Positions 25,636 through 39,100 of a stretch of DNA of 64,000 nt are shown piece by piece (position 1 is the stretch's first letter; every line of letters starts with the position of its first letter). The position numbers and the translations under genes are program-made. The notes under the pieces were generated by a model. The model was not told the DNA's origin. It saw only the letters and a list, made by a program, of their open reading frames with translations, and made no database searches. The stretch lies in contig NW_027096067.1 of assembly GCF_040115645.1 (NCBI RefSeq), positions 1 to 64,000 of the forward strand. Reading direction: 5' to 3'. Source of the stretch: Euwallacea fornicatus. Its lineage: Eukaryota; Arthropoda; Insecta; Coleoptera; Curculionidae.

Positions 25636-26092
25636 AAGTTGTTTAATCTAAAATCTTACACCTGAATTACTAAAATGCATTTATCTCGTAAACGGCTCCT
25701 CGTAGCAACATCAACAAGGTATACTTTTTTTAATTATAAACGATGACCAAATACACTACTGTATTCGAAAATCATTTATACCAGGAGGCAAAAAAGTTTC
25801 AATCAATTTAATACATGCGGTGGGCCGTAAGTGGCGCCCTCTACCGGGTAAGTGCAATTTATTAGCAGATATGAATTCGGCGTCTTGAAAAACTCCCCTA
25901 CACCAACTTTCATGGTTTTATGTTGTACAGTATGGAAAATATGTTAAAAAATTTATTTTTAATTTTCAACTTTGACGCCCTCTAGCGCTGTTATTATCAA
26001 CTTTTGGACTAGACTAAATATGGCTAAATCGTCTTGTTTTGATCTGAAGAATCTGTGGTAGAGCGTTGTAAAGACCTTTTACAGACACCCTG
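25636..26092 (-). repeat. Right 457-bp terminal inverted repeat
   Basis: This is the inverted partner of 24721-25177. It begins AAGTTGTTTAATCT and ends CAGACACCCTG at the TA target duplication. It lies about 100 bp downstream of the transposase stop codon, so in a complete ancestor it would be 3' untranslated and terminal sequence. Confidence 0.93.
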
Positions 26093-26967
26093 TATATAAG
26101 CCAAATTGACGATTTGCCGTTTAAGGCCTTATTATGCTTATTTTGCCAAAAGGAGACGATTTGATCAAAATTGGTTGTAGCGTATGCGAGATAACGCCAA
26201 ATCATAAGATTTGGACAAAAAGTGCCGCTTCTATTAGAACCAAATTGACGATTTGCCGTTTAAGGCCTTATTATGCTTATTTTGCCGAAAGGAGACGATT
26301 TGAACAAAATTGGTTGTAGCGTTTGCGAGATATCGCCAAATCATAAGATTTGGCCAAAAAGTGCCGTTTCTATTAGAGCCAAATTGACGATTTGCCGTTT
26401 AAGGCCTTATTATGCTTGTTTTGCCAAAAGGAGACGATTTGAACAAAATTGGTTGTAGCGTTTGCGAGATATCGCCAAATTGTACGATTTGGCCAAAAAG
26501 TGCCGCTTCTATTAGAGCCAAATTGACGATTTGCCGTTTAAGGCCTTATTATGCTTATTTTGCCAAAAGGAGACGATTTGAACAAAATTGGTTGTAGCTT
26601 TTGCGAGATATCGCCAAATTGTACGATTTGGCCAAAAAGTGCCGCTTCTATTAGAGCCAAATTGACGATTTGCCGTTTAAGGCCTTATTATGCTTATTTT
26701 GCCAAAAGGAGACGATTTGAACAAAATTGGTTGTAGCGTTTGCGAGATATCGCCAAATCGTAAGATTTGGCCAAAAAGTGCCGCTTCTATTAGAGCCAAA
26801 TTGACGATTTGCCGTTTAAGGCCTTATTATGCTTATTTTGCCAAAAGGAGACGATTTGAACAAAATTGGTTGTAGCGTTTGCGAGATATCGCCAAATCAT
26901 AAGATTTGGCCAAAAAGTGCCGCTTCTATTAGAGCCAAATTGACGATTTGCCGTTTAAGGCCTTAAT

Positions 26968-28815
26968 ATGCTTATTTTTCCAAAAGGAGACGATTTGAAC
27001 AAAATTGGTTGTAGCGTTAGCGAGATATCGCCAAATCATAAGATTTGGCCAAAAAGTGCCGCTTCTATTAGAGCCAAATTGACGATTTGCCGTTTAAGGC
27101 CTTATTATGCTTATTTTGCCAAAAGGAGACGATTTGAACAAAATTGGTTGTAGCGTTTGCGAGATAACGCCAAATTGTACAATTTGGCCAAAAAGTGCCG
27201 CTTCTATTAGAGCCAAATTGACGATTTGCCGTTTAAGGCCTTATTATGCTTATTTTGCCAAAAGGAGACGATTTGAACAAAATTGGTTGTAGCGTTGGCG
27301 AAATAACGCCAAATCGTGGTTTTCGGGCAATTTCCGACGAAACTCGCCGATTTCACGGATTTGACTATTTTTAAGCTCAGTATTGTTAAGAATGACGGAA
27401 ATAGCACGAAATCGTACGATTTACACGATTTGGTCAAAAAGTGCCGCTTCTATAAGAACCAAATTGACGATTTGCCGTTTAAGGCCTTATTATGCTTATT
27501 TTGCCAAAAGGAGACGATTTGAACAAAATTGGTTGTAGCTTTTGCGAGATATCGCCAAATTGTACGATTTGCCCAAAAAGTGCCGCTTCTATTAGAGCCA
27601 AATTGACGATTTGCCGTTTAAGGCCTTATTATGCTTATTTTGCCAAAAGGAGACGATTTGAACAAAATTGGTTGTAGCGTTTGCGAGATATCGCCAAATC
27701 ATAAGATTTGGCCAAAAAGTGCCGCTTCTATTAGAGACAAATTGTCGATTTGCCGTTTAAGGCCTTATTATGCTTATTTTGCCAAAAGGAGACGATTTGA
27801 ACAAAATTGGTTGAAGCGTTGGTGAAATAACGCCAAACCGTGGTTTTCGGGCAATTTCCGACGAAACTCGCCGATTTCATGGATTTGACTATTTTTAAGC
27901 TCAGTATTGTTAAGAATGACGGAAATAGCACGAAATCGTACGATTTACACGATTTGGTCAAAAAGTGTCGCTTCTATTAGAGCCAAATTGACGATTTGCC
28001 GTTTAAGGCCTTAATATGCTTATTTTTCCAAAAGGAGACGATTTGAACAAAATTGGTTGTAGCGTTTGCGAGATATCGCCAAATCATAAGATTTGGCCAA
28101 AAAGTGCCGCTTCTATTAGAGCCAAATTGACGATTTGCCGTTTAAGGCCTTATTATGCTTATTTTGCCAAAAGGAGACGATTTGAACAAAATTGGTTGTA
28201 GCGTTTGCGAGATAACGCCAAATTGTACAATTTGGCCAAAAAGTGCCGCTTCTATTAGAGCCAAATTGACGATTTGCCGTTTAAGGCCTTATTATGCTTA
28301 TTTTGCCAAAAGGAGACGATTTGAACAAAATTGGTTGTAGCGTTGGCGAAATAACGCCAAATCGTGGTTTTCGGGCAATTTCCGACGAAACTCGCCGATT
28401 TCACGGATTTGACTATTTTTAAGCTCAGTATTGTTAAGAATGACGGAAATAGCACGAAATCGTACGATTTACACGATTTGGTCAAAAAGTGCCGCTTCTA
28501 TAAGAACCAAATTGACGATTTGCCGTTTAAGGCCTTATTATGCTTATTTTGCCAAAAGGAGACGATTTGAACAAAATTGGTTGTAGCTTTTGCGAGATAT
28601 CGCCAAATTGTACGATTTGCCCAAAAAGTGCCGCTTCTATTAGAGCCAAATTGACGATTTGCCGTTTAAGGCCTTATTATGCTTATTTTGCCAAAAGGAG
28701 ACGATTTGAACAAAATTGGTTGTAGCGTTTGCGAGATATCGCCAAATCATAAGATTTGGCCAAAAAGTGCCGCTTCTATTAGAGCCAAATTGACGATTTG
28801 CCGTTTAAGGCCTTA
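26968..28815 (+). repeat. Higher-order block, copy 1 of 3 (next copies at 29374 and 32057)
   Basis: The block contains three long forms at a regular 524-bp spacing (107-bp segments at 27318, 27842 and 28366), each followed by two short monomers. It opens with the TTAATATGCTTATTTTTCC monomer. The middle long form has CCAAACCGTGG and TTTCATGG variants. The series recurs 2406 bp downstream with few differences (for example TTAGAGCC against TTAAAGCC near 27210 and 29615). Confidence 0.8.
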
Positions 28816-29373
28816 TTATGCTTATTTTGCCAAAAGGAGACGATTTGAACAAAATTGGTTGTAGCTTTTGCGAGATATCGCCAAATTGTACGATTTGGCC
28901 AAAAAGTGCCGCTTCTATTAGAGCCAAATTGACGATTTGCCGTTTAAGGCCTTATTATGCTTATTTTGCCAAAAGGAGACGATTTGAACAAAATTGGTTG
29001 TAGCTTTTGCGAGATATCGCCAAATTGTACGATTTGGCCAAAAAGTGCCGCTTCTATTAGAGCCAAATTGACGATTTGCCGTTTAAGGCCTTATTATGCT
29101 TATTTTGCCAAAAGGAGACGATTTGAACAAAATTGGTTGTAGCGTTTGCGAGATATCGCCAAATCGTAAGATTTGGCCAAAAAGTGCCGCTTCTATTAGA
29201 GCCAAATTGACGATTTGCCGTTTAAGGCCTTATTATGCTTATTTTGCCAAAAGGAGACGATTTGAACAAAATTGGTTGTAGCGTTTGCGAGATATCGCCA
29301 AATCATAAGATTTGGCCAAAAAGTGCCGCTTCTATTAGAGCCAAATTGACGATTTGCCGTTTAAGGCCTTAAT

Positions 29374-31845
29374 ATGCTTATTTTTCCAAAAGGAGACGAT
29401 TTGAACAAAATTGGTTGTAGCGTTTGCGAGATATCGCCAAATCATAAGATTTGGCCAAAAAGTGCCGCTTCTATTAGAGCCAAATTGACGATTTGCCGTT
29501 TAAGGCCTTATTATGCTTATTTTGCCAAAAGGAGACGATTTGAACAAAATTGGTTGTAGCGTTTGCGAGATAACGCCAAATTGTACAATTTGGCCAAAAA
29601 GTGCCGCTTCTATTAAAGCCAAATTGACGATTTGCCGTTTAAGGCCTTATTATGCTTATTTTGCCAAAAGGAGACGATTTGAACAAAATTGGTTGTAGCG
29701 TTGGCGAAATAACGCCAAATCGTGGTTTTCGGGCAATTTCCGACGAAACTCGCCGATTTCACGGATTTGACTATTTTTAAGCTCAGTATTGTTAAGAATG
29801 ACGGAAATAGCACGAAATCGTACGATTTACACGATTTGGTCAAAAAGTGCCGCTTCTATAAGAACCAAATTGACGATTTGCCGTTTAAGGCCTTATTATG
29901 CTTATTTTGCCAAAAGGAGACGATTTGAACAAAATTGGTTGTAGCTTTTGCGAGATATCGCCAAATTGTACGATTTGCCCAAAAAGTGCCGCTTCTATTA
30001 GAGCCAAATTGACGATTTGCCGTTTAAGGCCTTATTATGCTTATTTTGCCAAAAGGAGACGATTTGAACAAAATTGGTTGTAGCGTTTGCGAGATATCGC
30101 CAAATCATAAGATTTGGCCAAAAAGTGCCGCTTCTATTAGAGACAAATTGTCGATTTGCCGTTTAAGGCCTTATTATGCTTATTTTGCCAAAAGGAGACG
30201 ATTTGAACAAAATTGGTTGAAGCGTTGGTGAAATAACGCCAAACCGTGGTTTTCGGGCAATTTCCGACGAAACTCGCCGATTTCATGGATTTGACTATTT
30301 TTAAGCTCAGTATTGTTAAGAATGACGGAAATAGCACGAAATCGTACGATTTACACGATTTGGTCAAAAAGTGTCGCTTCTATTAGAGCCAAATTGACGA
30401 TTTGCCGTTTAAGGCCTTAATATGCTTATTTTTCCAAAAGGAGACGATTTGAACAAAATTGGTTGTAGCGTTTGCGAGATATCGCCAAATCATAAGATTT
30501 GGCCAAAAAGTGCCGCTTCTATTAGAGCCAAATTGACGATTTGCCGTTTAAGGCCTTATTATGCTTATTTTGCCAAAAGGAGACGATTTGAACAAAATTG
30601 GTTGTAGCGTTTGCGAGATAACGCCAAATTGTACAATTTGGCCAAAAAGTGCCGCTTCTATTAGAGCCAAATTGACGATTTGCCGTTTAAGGCCTTATTA
30701 TGCTTATTTTGCCAAAAGGAGACGATTTGAACAAAATTGGTTGTAGCGTTGGCGAAATAACGCCAAATCGTGGTTTTCGGGCAATTTCCGACGAAACTCG
30801 CCGATTTCACGGATTTGACTATTTTTAAGCTCAGTATTGTTAAGAATGACGGAAATAGCACGAAATCGTACGATTTACACGATTTGGTCAAAAAGTGCCG
30901 CTTCTATAAGAACCAAATTGACGATTTGCCGTTTAAGGCCTTATTATGCTTATTTTGCCAAAAGGAGACGATTTGAACAAAATTGGTTGTAGCTTTTGCG
31001 AGATATCGCCAAATTGTACGATTTGCCCAAAAAGTGCCGCTTCTATTAGAGCCAAATTGACGATTTGCCGTTTAAGGCCTTATTATGCTTATTTTGCCAA
31101 AAGGAGACGATTTGAACAAAATTGGTTGTAGCGTTTGCGAGATATCGCCAAATCATAAGATTTGGCCAAAAAGTGCCGCTTCTATTAGAGCCAAATTGAC
31201 GATTTGCCGTTTAAGGCCTTATTATGCTTATTTTCCCAAAGGAGACGATTTGAACAAAATTGGTTGTAGCGTTTGCGAGATAACGCCAAATTGTACAATT
31301 TGGCCAAAAAGTGCCGCTTCTATTAGAGCCAAATTGACGATTTGCCGTTTAAGGCCTTATTATGCTTATTTTGCCAAAAGGAGACGATTTGAACAAAATT
31401 GGTTGTAGCGTTTGCGAGATATCGCCAAATCATAAGATTTGGCCAAAAAGTGCCGCTTCTATTAGAGCCAAATTGACGATTTGCCGTTTAAGGCCTTATT
31501 ATGCTTATTTTGCCAAAAGGAGTCGATTTGAACAAAATTGGTTGTAGCGTTTGCGAGATATCGCCAAATCATAAGATTTGGCCAAAAAGTGCCGTTTCTA
31601 TTAGAGCCAAATTGACGATTTGCCGTTTAAGGCCTTATTATGCTTGTTTTGCCAAAAGGAGACGATTTGAACAAAATTGGTTGTAGCGTTTGCGAGATAA
31701 CGCCAAATTGTACAATTTGGCCATAAAGTGCCGCTTCTATATAAGCCAAATTGACGATTTGCCGTTTAAGGCCTTATTATGCTTATTTTGCCAAAAGGAG
31801 ACGATTTGATCAAAATTGGTTGTAGCGTATGCGAGATAACGCCAA
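29374..31845 (+). repeat. Higher-order block, copy 2 (offset 2683 bp to copy 3)
   Basis: The three long forms (29724, 30248, 30772) are followed by a 138-bp TTTTCCCAAAGG monomer near 31233, an AGGAGTCG monomer, GTGCCGTTTC with GCTTGTTTT, a TATATAAGCC monomer and a GATTTGATCAAAA monomer. The whole order recurs at +2683 to about 34528, then diverges. Similarity extends about 120 bp upstream of the stated start. Confidence 0.85.
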
Positions 31846-32056
31846 ATTGTACAATTTGGCCATAAAGTGCCGCTTCTATATAAGCCAAATTGACGATTTG
31901 CCGTTTAAGGCCTTAATATGCTTATTTTTCCAAAAGGAGACGATTTGAACAAAATTGGTTGTAGCGTTTGCGAGATATCGCCAAATCATAAGATTTGGCC
32001 AAAAAGTGCCGCTTCTATTAGAGCCAAATTGACGATTTGCCGTTTAAGGCCTTAAT

Positions 32057-34528
32057 ATGCTTATTTTTCCAAAAGGAGACGATTTGAACAAAATTGGTTG
32101 TAGCGTTTGCGAGATATCGCCAAATCATAAGATTTGGCCAAAAAGTGCCGCTTCTATTAGAGCCAAATTGACGATTTGCCGTTTAAGGCCTTATTATGCT
32201 TATTTTGCCAAAAGGAGACGATTTGAACAAAATTGGTTGTAGCGTTTGCGAGATAACGCCAAATTGTACAATTTGGCCAAAAAGTGCCGCTTCTATTAAA
32301 GCCAAATTGACGATTTGCCGTTTAAGGCCTTATTATGCTTATTTTGCCAAAAGGAGACGATTTGAACAAAATTGGTTGTAGCGTTGGCGAAATAACGCCA
32401 AATCGTGGTTTTCGGGCAATTTCCGACGAAACTCGCCGATTTCACGGATTTGACTATTTTTAAGCTCAGTATTGTTAAGAATGACGGAAATAGCACGAAA
32501 TCGTACGATTTACACGATTTGGTCAAAAAGTGCCGCTTCTATAAGAACCAAATTGACGATTTGCCGTTTAAGGCCTTATTATGCTTATTTTGCCAAAAGG
32601 AGACGATTTGAACAAAATTGGTTGTAGCTTTTGCGAGATATCGCCAAATTGTACGATTTGCCCAAAAAGTGCCGCTTCTATTAGAGCCAAATTGACGATT
32701 TGCCGTTTAAGGCCTTATTATGCTTATTTTGCCAAAAGGAGACGATTTGAACAAAATTGGTTGTAGCGTTTGCGAGATATCGCCAAATCATAAGATTTGG
32801 CCAAAAAGTGCCGCTTCTATTAGAGACAAATTGTCGATTTGCCGTTTAAGGCCTTATTATGCTTATTTTGCCAAAAGGAGACGATTTGAACAAAATTGGT
32901 TGAAGCGTTGGTGAAATAACGCCAAACCGTGGTTTTCGGGCAATTTCCGACGAAACTCGCCGATTTCATGGATTTGACTATTTTTAAGCTCAGTATTGTT
33001 AAGAATGACGGAAATAGCACGAAATCGTACGATTTACACGATTTGGTCAAAAAGTGTCGCTTCTATTAGAGCCAAATTGACGATTTGCCGTTTAAGGCCT
33101 TAATATGCTTATTTTTCCAAAAGGAGACGATTTGAACAAAATTGGTTGTAGCGTTTGCGAGATATCGCCAAATCATAAGATTTGGCCAAAAAGTGCCGCT
33201 TCTATTAGAGCCAAATTGACGATTTGCCGTTTAAGGCCTTATTATGCTTATTTTGCCAAAAGGAGACGATTTGAACAAAATTGGTTGTAGCGTTTGCGAG
33301 ATAACGCCAAATTGTACAATTTGGCCAAAAAGTGCCGCTTCTATTAGAGCCAAATTGACGATTTGCCGTTTAAGGCCTTATTATGCTTATTTTGCCAAAA
33401 GGAGACGATTTGAACAAAATTGGTTGTAGCGTTGGCGAAATAACGCCAAATCGTGGTTTTCGGGCAATTTCCGACGAAACTCGCCGATTTCACGGATTTG
33501 ACTATTTTTAAGCTCAGTATTGTTAAGAATGACGGAAATAGCACGAAATCGTACGATTTACACGATTTGGTCAAAAAGTGCCGCTTCTATAAGAACCAAA
33601 TTGACGATTTGCCGTTTAAGGCCTTATTATGCTTATTTTGCCAAAAGGAGACGATTTGAACAAAATTGGTTGTAGCTTTTGCGAGATATCGCCAAATTGT
33701 ACGATTTGCCCAAAAAGTGCCGCTTCTATTAGAGCCAAATTGACGATTTGCCGTTTAAGGCCTTATTATGCTTATTTTGCCAAAAGGAGACGATTTGAAC
33801 AAAATTGGTTGTAGCGTTTGCGAGATATCGCCAAATCATAAGATTTGGCCAAAAAGTGCCGCTTCTATTAGAGCCAAATTGACGATTTGCCGTTTAAGGC
33901 CTTATTATGCTTATTTTCCCAAAGGAGACGATTTGAACAAAATTGGTTGTAGCGTTTGCGAGATAACGCCAAATTGTACAATTTGGCCAAAAAGTGCCGC
34001 TTCTATTAGAGCCAAATTGACGATTTGCCGTTTAAGGCCTTATTATGCTTATTTTGCCAAAAGGAGACGATTTGAACAAAATTGGTTGTAGCGTTTGCGA
34101 GATATCGCCAAATCATAAGATTTGGCCAAAAAGTGCCGCTTCTATTAGAGCCAAATTGACGATTTGCCGTTTAAGGCCTTATTATGCTTATTTTGCCAAA
34201 AGGAGTCGATTTGAACAAAATTGGTTGTAGCGTTTGCGAGATATCGCCAAATCATAAGATTTGGCCAAAAAGTGCCGTTTCTATTAGAGCCAAATTGACG
34301 ATTTGCCGTTTAAGGCCTTATTATGCTTGTTTTGCCAAAAGGAGACGATTTGAACAAAATTGGTTGTAGCGTTTGCGAGATAACGCCAAATTGTACAATT
34401 TGGCCATAAAGTGCCGCTTCTATATAAGCCAAATTGACGATTTGCCGTTTAAGGCCTTATTATGCTTATTTTGCCAAAAGGAGACGATTTGATCAAAATT
34501 GGTTGTAGCGTATGCGAGATAACGCCAA
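32057..34528 (+). repeat. Higher-order block, copy 3
   Basis: This segment matches 29374-31845 at +2683, including the 107-bp segments at 32407, 32931 and 33455 and the GCCATAAAGTGCC change near 34405. Its end holds the uninterrupted CTTCTATATAAGCC monomer (34417-34430), flanked by the same monomer types that flank the DNA transposon at 24.7-26.2 kb. Confidence 0.85.
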
Positions 34529-36139
34529 ATCATAAGATTTGGACAAAAAGTGCCGCTTCTATTAGAACCAAATTGACGATTTGCCGTTTAAGGCCTTATT
34601 ATGCTTATTTTGCCAAAAGGAGACGATTTGAACAAAATTGGTTGTAGCTTTTGCGAGATATCGCCAAATTGTACGATTTGGCCAAAAAGTGCCGCTTCTA
34701 TTAGAGCCAAATTGACGATTTGCCGTTTAAGGCCTTATTATGGTTATTTTGCCAAAAGGAGACGATTTGAACAAAATTGGTTGTAGCGTTTGCGAGATAT
34801 CGCCAAATCATACGATTTGCCCAAAAAGTGCCGCTTCTATTAGAGCCAAATTGACGATTTGCCGTTTAAGGCCTTATTATGGTTATTTTGCCAAAAGGAG
34901 ACGATTTGAACAAAATTGGTTGTAGCGTTTGCGAGATATCGCCAAATCGTAAGATTTGGCCAAAAAGTGCCGCTTCTATTAGAGACAAATTGTCGATTTG
35001 CCGTTTAAGGCCTTATTATGCTTATTTTGCCAAAAGGAGACGATTTGAACAAAATTGGTTGAAGCGTTGGTGAAATAACGCCAAACCGTGGTTTTCGGGC
35101 AATTTCCGACGAAACTCGCCGATTTCATGGATTTGACTATTTTTAAGCTCAGTATTGTTAAGAATGACGGAAATAGCACGAAATCGTACGATTTACACGA
35201 TTTGGTCAAAAAGTGCCGCTTCTATTAGAGCCAAATTGACGATTTGCCGTTTAAGGCCTTAATATGCTTATTTTTCCAAAAGGAGACGATTTGAACAAAA
35301 TTGGTTGTAGCGTTTGCGAGATATCGCCAAATCATAAGATTTGGCCAAAAAGTGCCGCTTCTATTAGAGCCAAATTGACGATTTGCCGTTTAAGGCCTTA
35401 TTATGCTTATTTTGCCAAAAGGAGACGATTTGAACAAAATTGGTTGTAGCGTTTGCGAGATAACGCCAAATTGTACAATTTGGCCAAAAAGTGCCGCTTC
35501 TATTAGAGCCAAATTGACGATTTGCCGTTTAAGGCCTTATTATGCTTATTTTGCCAAAAGGAGACGATTTGAACAAAATTGGTTGTAGCGTTGGCGAAAT
35601 AACGCCAAATCGTGGTTTTCGGGCAATTTCCGACGAAACTCGCCGATTTCACGGATTTGACAATTTTTAAGCTCAGTATTGTTAAGAATGACGGAAATAG
35701 CACGAAATCGTACGATTTACACGATTTGGTCAAAAAGTGCCGCTTCTATAAGAACCAAATTGACGATTTGCCGTTTAAGGCCTTATTATGCTTATTTTGC
35801 CAAAAGGAGACGATTTGAACAAAATTGGTTGTAGCTTTTGCGAGATATCCCAAATTGTACGATTTGCCCAAAAAGTGCCGCTTCTATTAGAGCCAAATTG
35901 ACGATTTGCCGTTTAAGGCCTTATTATGCTTATTTTGCCAAAAGGAGACGATTTGAACAAAATTGGTTGTAGCGTTTGCGAGATATCGCCAAATCATAAG
36001 ATTTGGCCAAAAAGTGCCGCTTCTATTAGAGCCAAATTGACGATTTGCCGTTTAAGGCCTTATTATGCTTATTTTCCCAAAGGAGACGATTTGAACAAAA
36101 TTGGTTGTAGCGTTTGCGAGATAACGCCAAATTGTACAA

Positions 36140-39100
36140 TTTGGCCAAAAAGTGCCGCTTCTATTAGAGCCAAATTGACGATTTGCCGTTTAGGGCCTTA
36201 TTATGCTTATTTTGCCAAAAGGAGACGATTTGAACAAAATTGGTTGTAGCGTTGGCGAAATAATGCCAAATCGTGGTTTTCGGGCAATTTCCGACGAAAC
36301 TCGCCGATTTCACGAATTTGACTATTTTTAAGCTCAGTATTGTTAAGAATGACGGAAATAGCACGAAATCGTACGATTTACACGATTTGGTCAAAAAGTG
36401 CCGCTTCTATTAGAGCCAAATTGACGATTTGCCGTTTAAGGCCTTATTATGCTTATTTTGCCAAAAGGAGACGATTTGCACAAAATTGGTTGTAGCTTTT
36501 GCGAGATATCGCCAAATTGTACGATTTGGCCAAAAAGTGCCGCTTCTATTAGAGCCAAATTGTAGATTTGCCGTTTAAGGCCTTATTATGCTTATTTTGC
36601 CAAAAGGAGACGATTTGAACAAAATTGGTTGAAGCGTTGGTGCAATAACGCCAAACCGTGGTTTTCGGGCAATTTCCGACGAAACTCGCCGATTTCACGG
36701 ATTTGACTATTTTTAAGCTCAGTATTGTTAGGAATGACGGAAATAGCACGAAATCGTACGATTTACACGATTTGGTCAAAAAGTGCCGCTTCTATTAGAG
36801 CCAAATTGACGATTTGCCATTTAAGGCCTTATTATGCTTATTTTGCCAAAACGAGACGATTTGAACAAAATTGGTTGTAGCGTTTGCGAGATAACGCCAA
36901 ATCGTAAGATTTGACCAAAAAGTGCCGCTTCTATTAGAGCCAAATTGACGATTTGCCGTTTAAGGCCTTAGTATGCTTATTTTGCCAAAAGGAGACGATT
37001 TGAACAAAATTGGTTGTAGCGTTGGCGAAATATCGCCAAATCGTGGTTTTCGGGCAATTTCCGACGAAACTCGCCGATTTCACGGATTTGACTATTTTTA
37101 AGCTCAGTGTTGTTAGGAATGACGGAAATAGCACGAAATCGTACGATTTACACGATTTGGTCAAAAAGTGCCGCTTCTATTAGAGCCAAATTGACGATTT
37201 GCCGTTTAAGGCCTTATTATGCTTATTTTGCCAAAAGGAGACGATTTGAACAAAATTGGTTGTAGCGTTGGCGAAATATCGCCAAATCGTGGTTTTCGGG
37301 CAATTTCCGACGAAACTCGCCGATTTCACGGATTTGACTACTTTTAAGCTCAGTATTGTTAGGAATGACGGAAATAGCACGAAATCGTACGATTTACACG
37401 ATTTGGTCAAAAAGTGCCGCTTCTATAAGAACCAAATTGACGATTTGCCGTTTAAGGCCTTATTATGCTTATTTTGCCAAAAGGAGACGATTTGAACAAA
37501 ATTGGTTGTAGCGTTTGCGAGATAACGCCAAATTGTACAATTTGGCCAAAAAGTGCCGCTTCTATTAAAGCCAAATTGACGATTTGCCGTTTAAGGCCTT
37601 ATTATGCTTATTTTGCCAAAAGGAGACGATTTGCACAAAATTGGTTGAAGCGTTGGTGCAATAACGCCAAACCGTGGTTTTCGGGCAATTTCCGACGAAA
37701 CTCGCCGATTTCACGGATTTGACTATTTTTAAGCTCAGTATTGTTAAGAATGACGGAAATAGCACGAAATCGTACGATTTACACGACTTAGTCAAAAAGT
37801 GCCGCTTCTATAAGAACCAAATTGACGATTTGCCGTTTAAGGCCTTATTATGCTTATTTTGCCAAAAGGAGACGATTTGAACAAAATTGGTTGTAGCGTT
37901 TGCGAGATATCGCCAAATCATAAGATTTGGCCAAAAAGTGCCGCTTCTATTAGAGACAAATTGTCGATTTGCCGTTTAAGGCCTTATTATGCTTATTTTG
38001 CCAAAAGGAGACGATTTGAACAAAATTGGTTGAAGCGTTGGTGCAATAACGCCAAACCGTGGTTTTCGGGCAATTTCCGACGAAACTCGCCGATTTCACG
38101 GATTTGACTATTTTTAAGCTCAGTATTGTTAAGAATGACGGAAATAGCACGAAATCGTACGATTTACACGACTTGGTCAAAAAGTGCCGCTTCTATAAGA
38201 ACCAAATTGACGATTTGCCGTTTAAGGCCTTATTATGCTTATTTTGCCAAAAGGAGACGATTGGAACAAAATTGGTTGTAGCGTTTGCGAGATAACGCCA
38301 AATTGTACAATTTGGCCAAAAAGTGCCGCTTCTATTAGAGCCAAATTGACGATTTGCCGTTTAAGGCCTTATTATCCTTTTTTTTCCAAAAGGAGACGAT
38401 TTGAACAAAATTGGTTGTAGCGTTGGCGAAATATCGCCAAATCGTGGTTTTCGGGCAATTTCCGACGAAACTCGCCGATTTCACGGATTTGACTATTTTT
38501 AAGCTCAGTATTGTTAGGAATGACGGAAATAGCACGAAATCGTACGATTTACACGATTTGGTCAAAAAGTGCCGCTTCTATTAGAGCCAAATTGACGATT
38601 TGCCATTTAAGGCCTTATTATGCTTATTTTGCCAAAACGAGACGATTTGAACAAAATTGGTTGTAGCGTTTGCGAGATAACGCCAAATCGTAAGATTTGA
38701 CCAAAAAGTGCCGCTTCTATTAGAGCCAAATTGACGATTTGCCGTTTAAGGCCTTAGTATGCTTATTTTGCCAAAAGGAGACGATTTGAACAAAATTGGT
38801 TGTAGCGTTGGCGAAATATCGCCAAATCGTGGTTTTCGGGCAATTTCCGACGAAACTCGCCGATTTCACGGATTTGACTATTTTTAAGCTCAGTGTTGTT
38901 AGGAATGACGGAAATAGCACGAAATCGTACGATTTACACGATTTGGTCAAAAAGTGCCGCTTCTATTAGAGCCAAATTGACGATTTGCCGTTTAAGGCCT
39001 TATTATGCTTATTTTGCCAAAAGGAGACGATTTGAACAAAATTGGTTGTAGCGTTGGCGAAATATCGCCAAATCGTGGTTTTCGGGCAATTTCCGACGAA

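Larger units (their letters stand above)
24721..26092 (+). mobile_element. Tc1/mariner-superfamily transposon derivative with 457-bp inverted termini
   Basis: A 1372-bp insertion begins CAGGGTGTCTG and ends CAGACACCCTG. Its termini are inverted copies of one another over 457 bp. It is flanked by TA on both sides (24719-24720 and 26093-26094). Removing the element and one TA restores CTTCTATATAAGCC, a known satellite A variant. TA duplication is the hallmark of the Tc1/mariner superfamily, and the central 458 bp encode the C-terminal part of a DDE/D transposase. The first catalytic aspartate region and the N-terminal DNA-binding domain are absent, so the copy cannot encode its own transposase and would depend on supply from elsewhere. 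The element occurs once in the window. Confidence 0.94.

Noticed and set aside
24721..26092. Simple MITE
   Set aside because: It retains a clear transposase C-terminal fragment and is larger than typical MITEs, so it is better described as an internally reduced transposon derivative.
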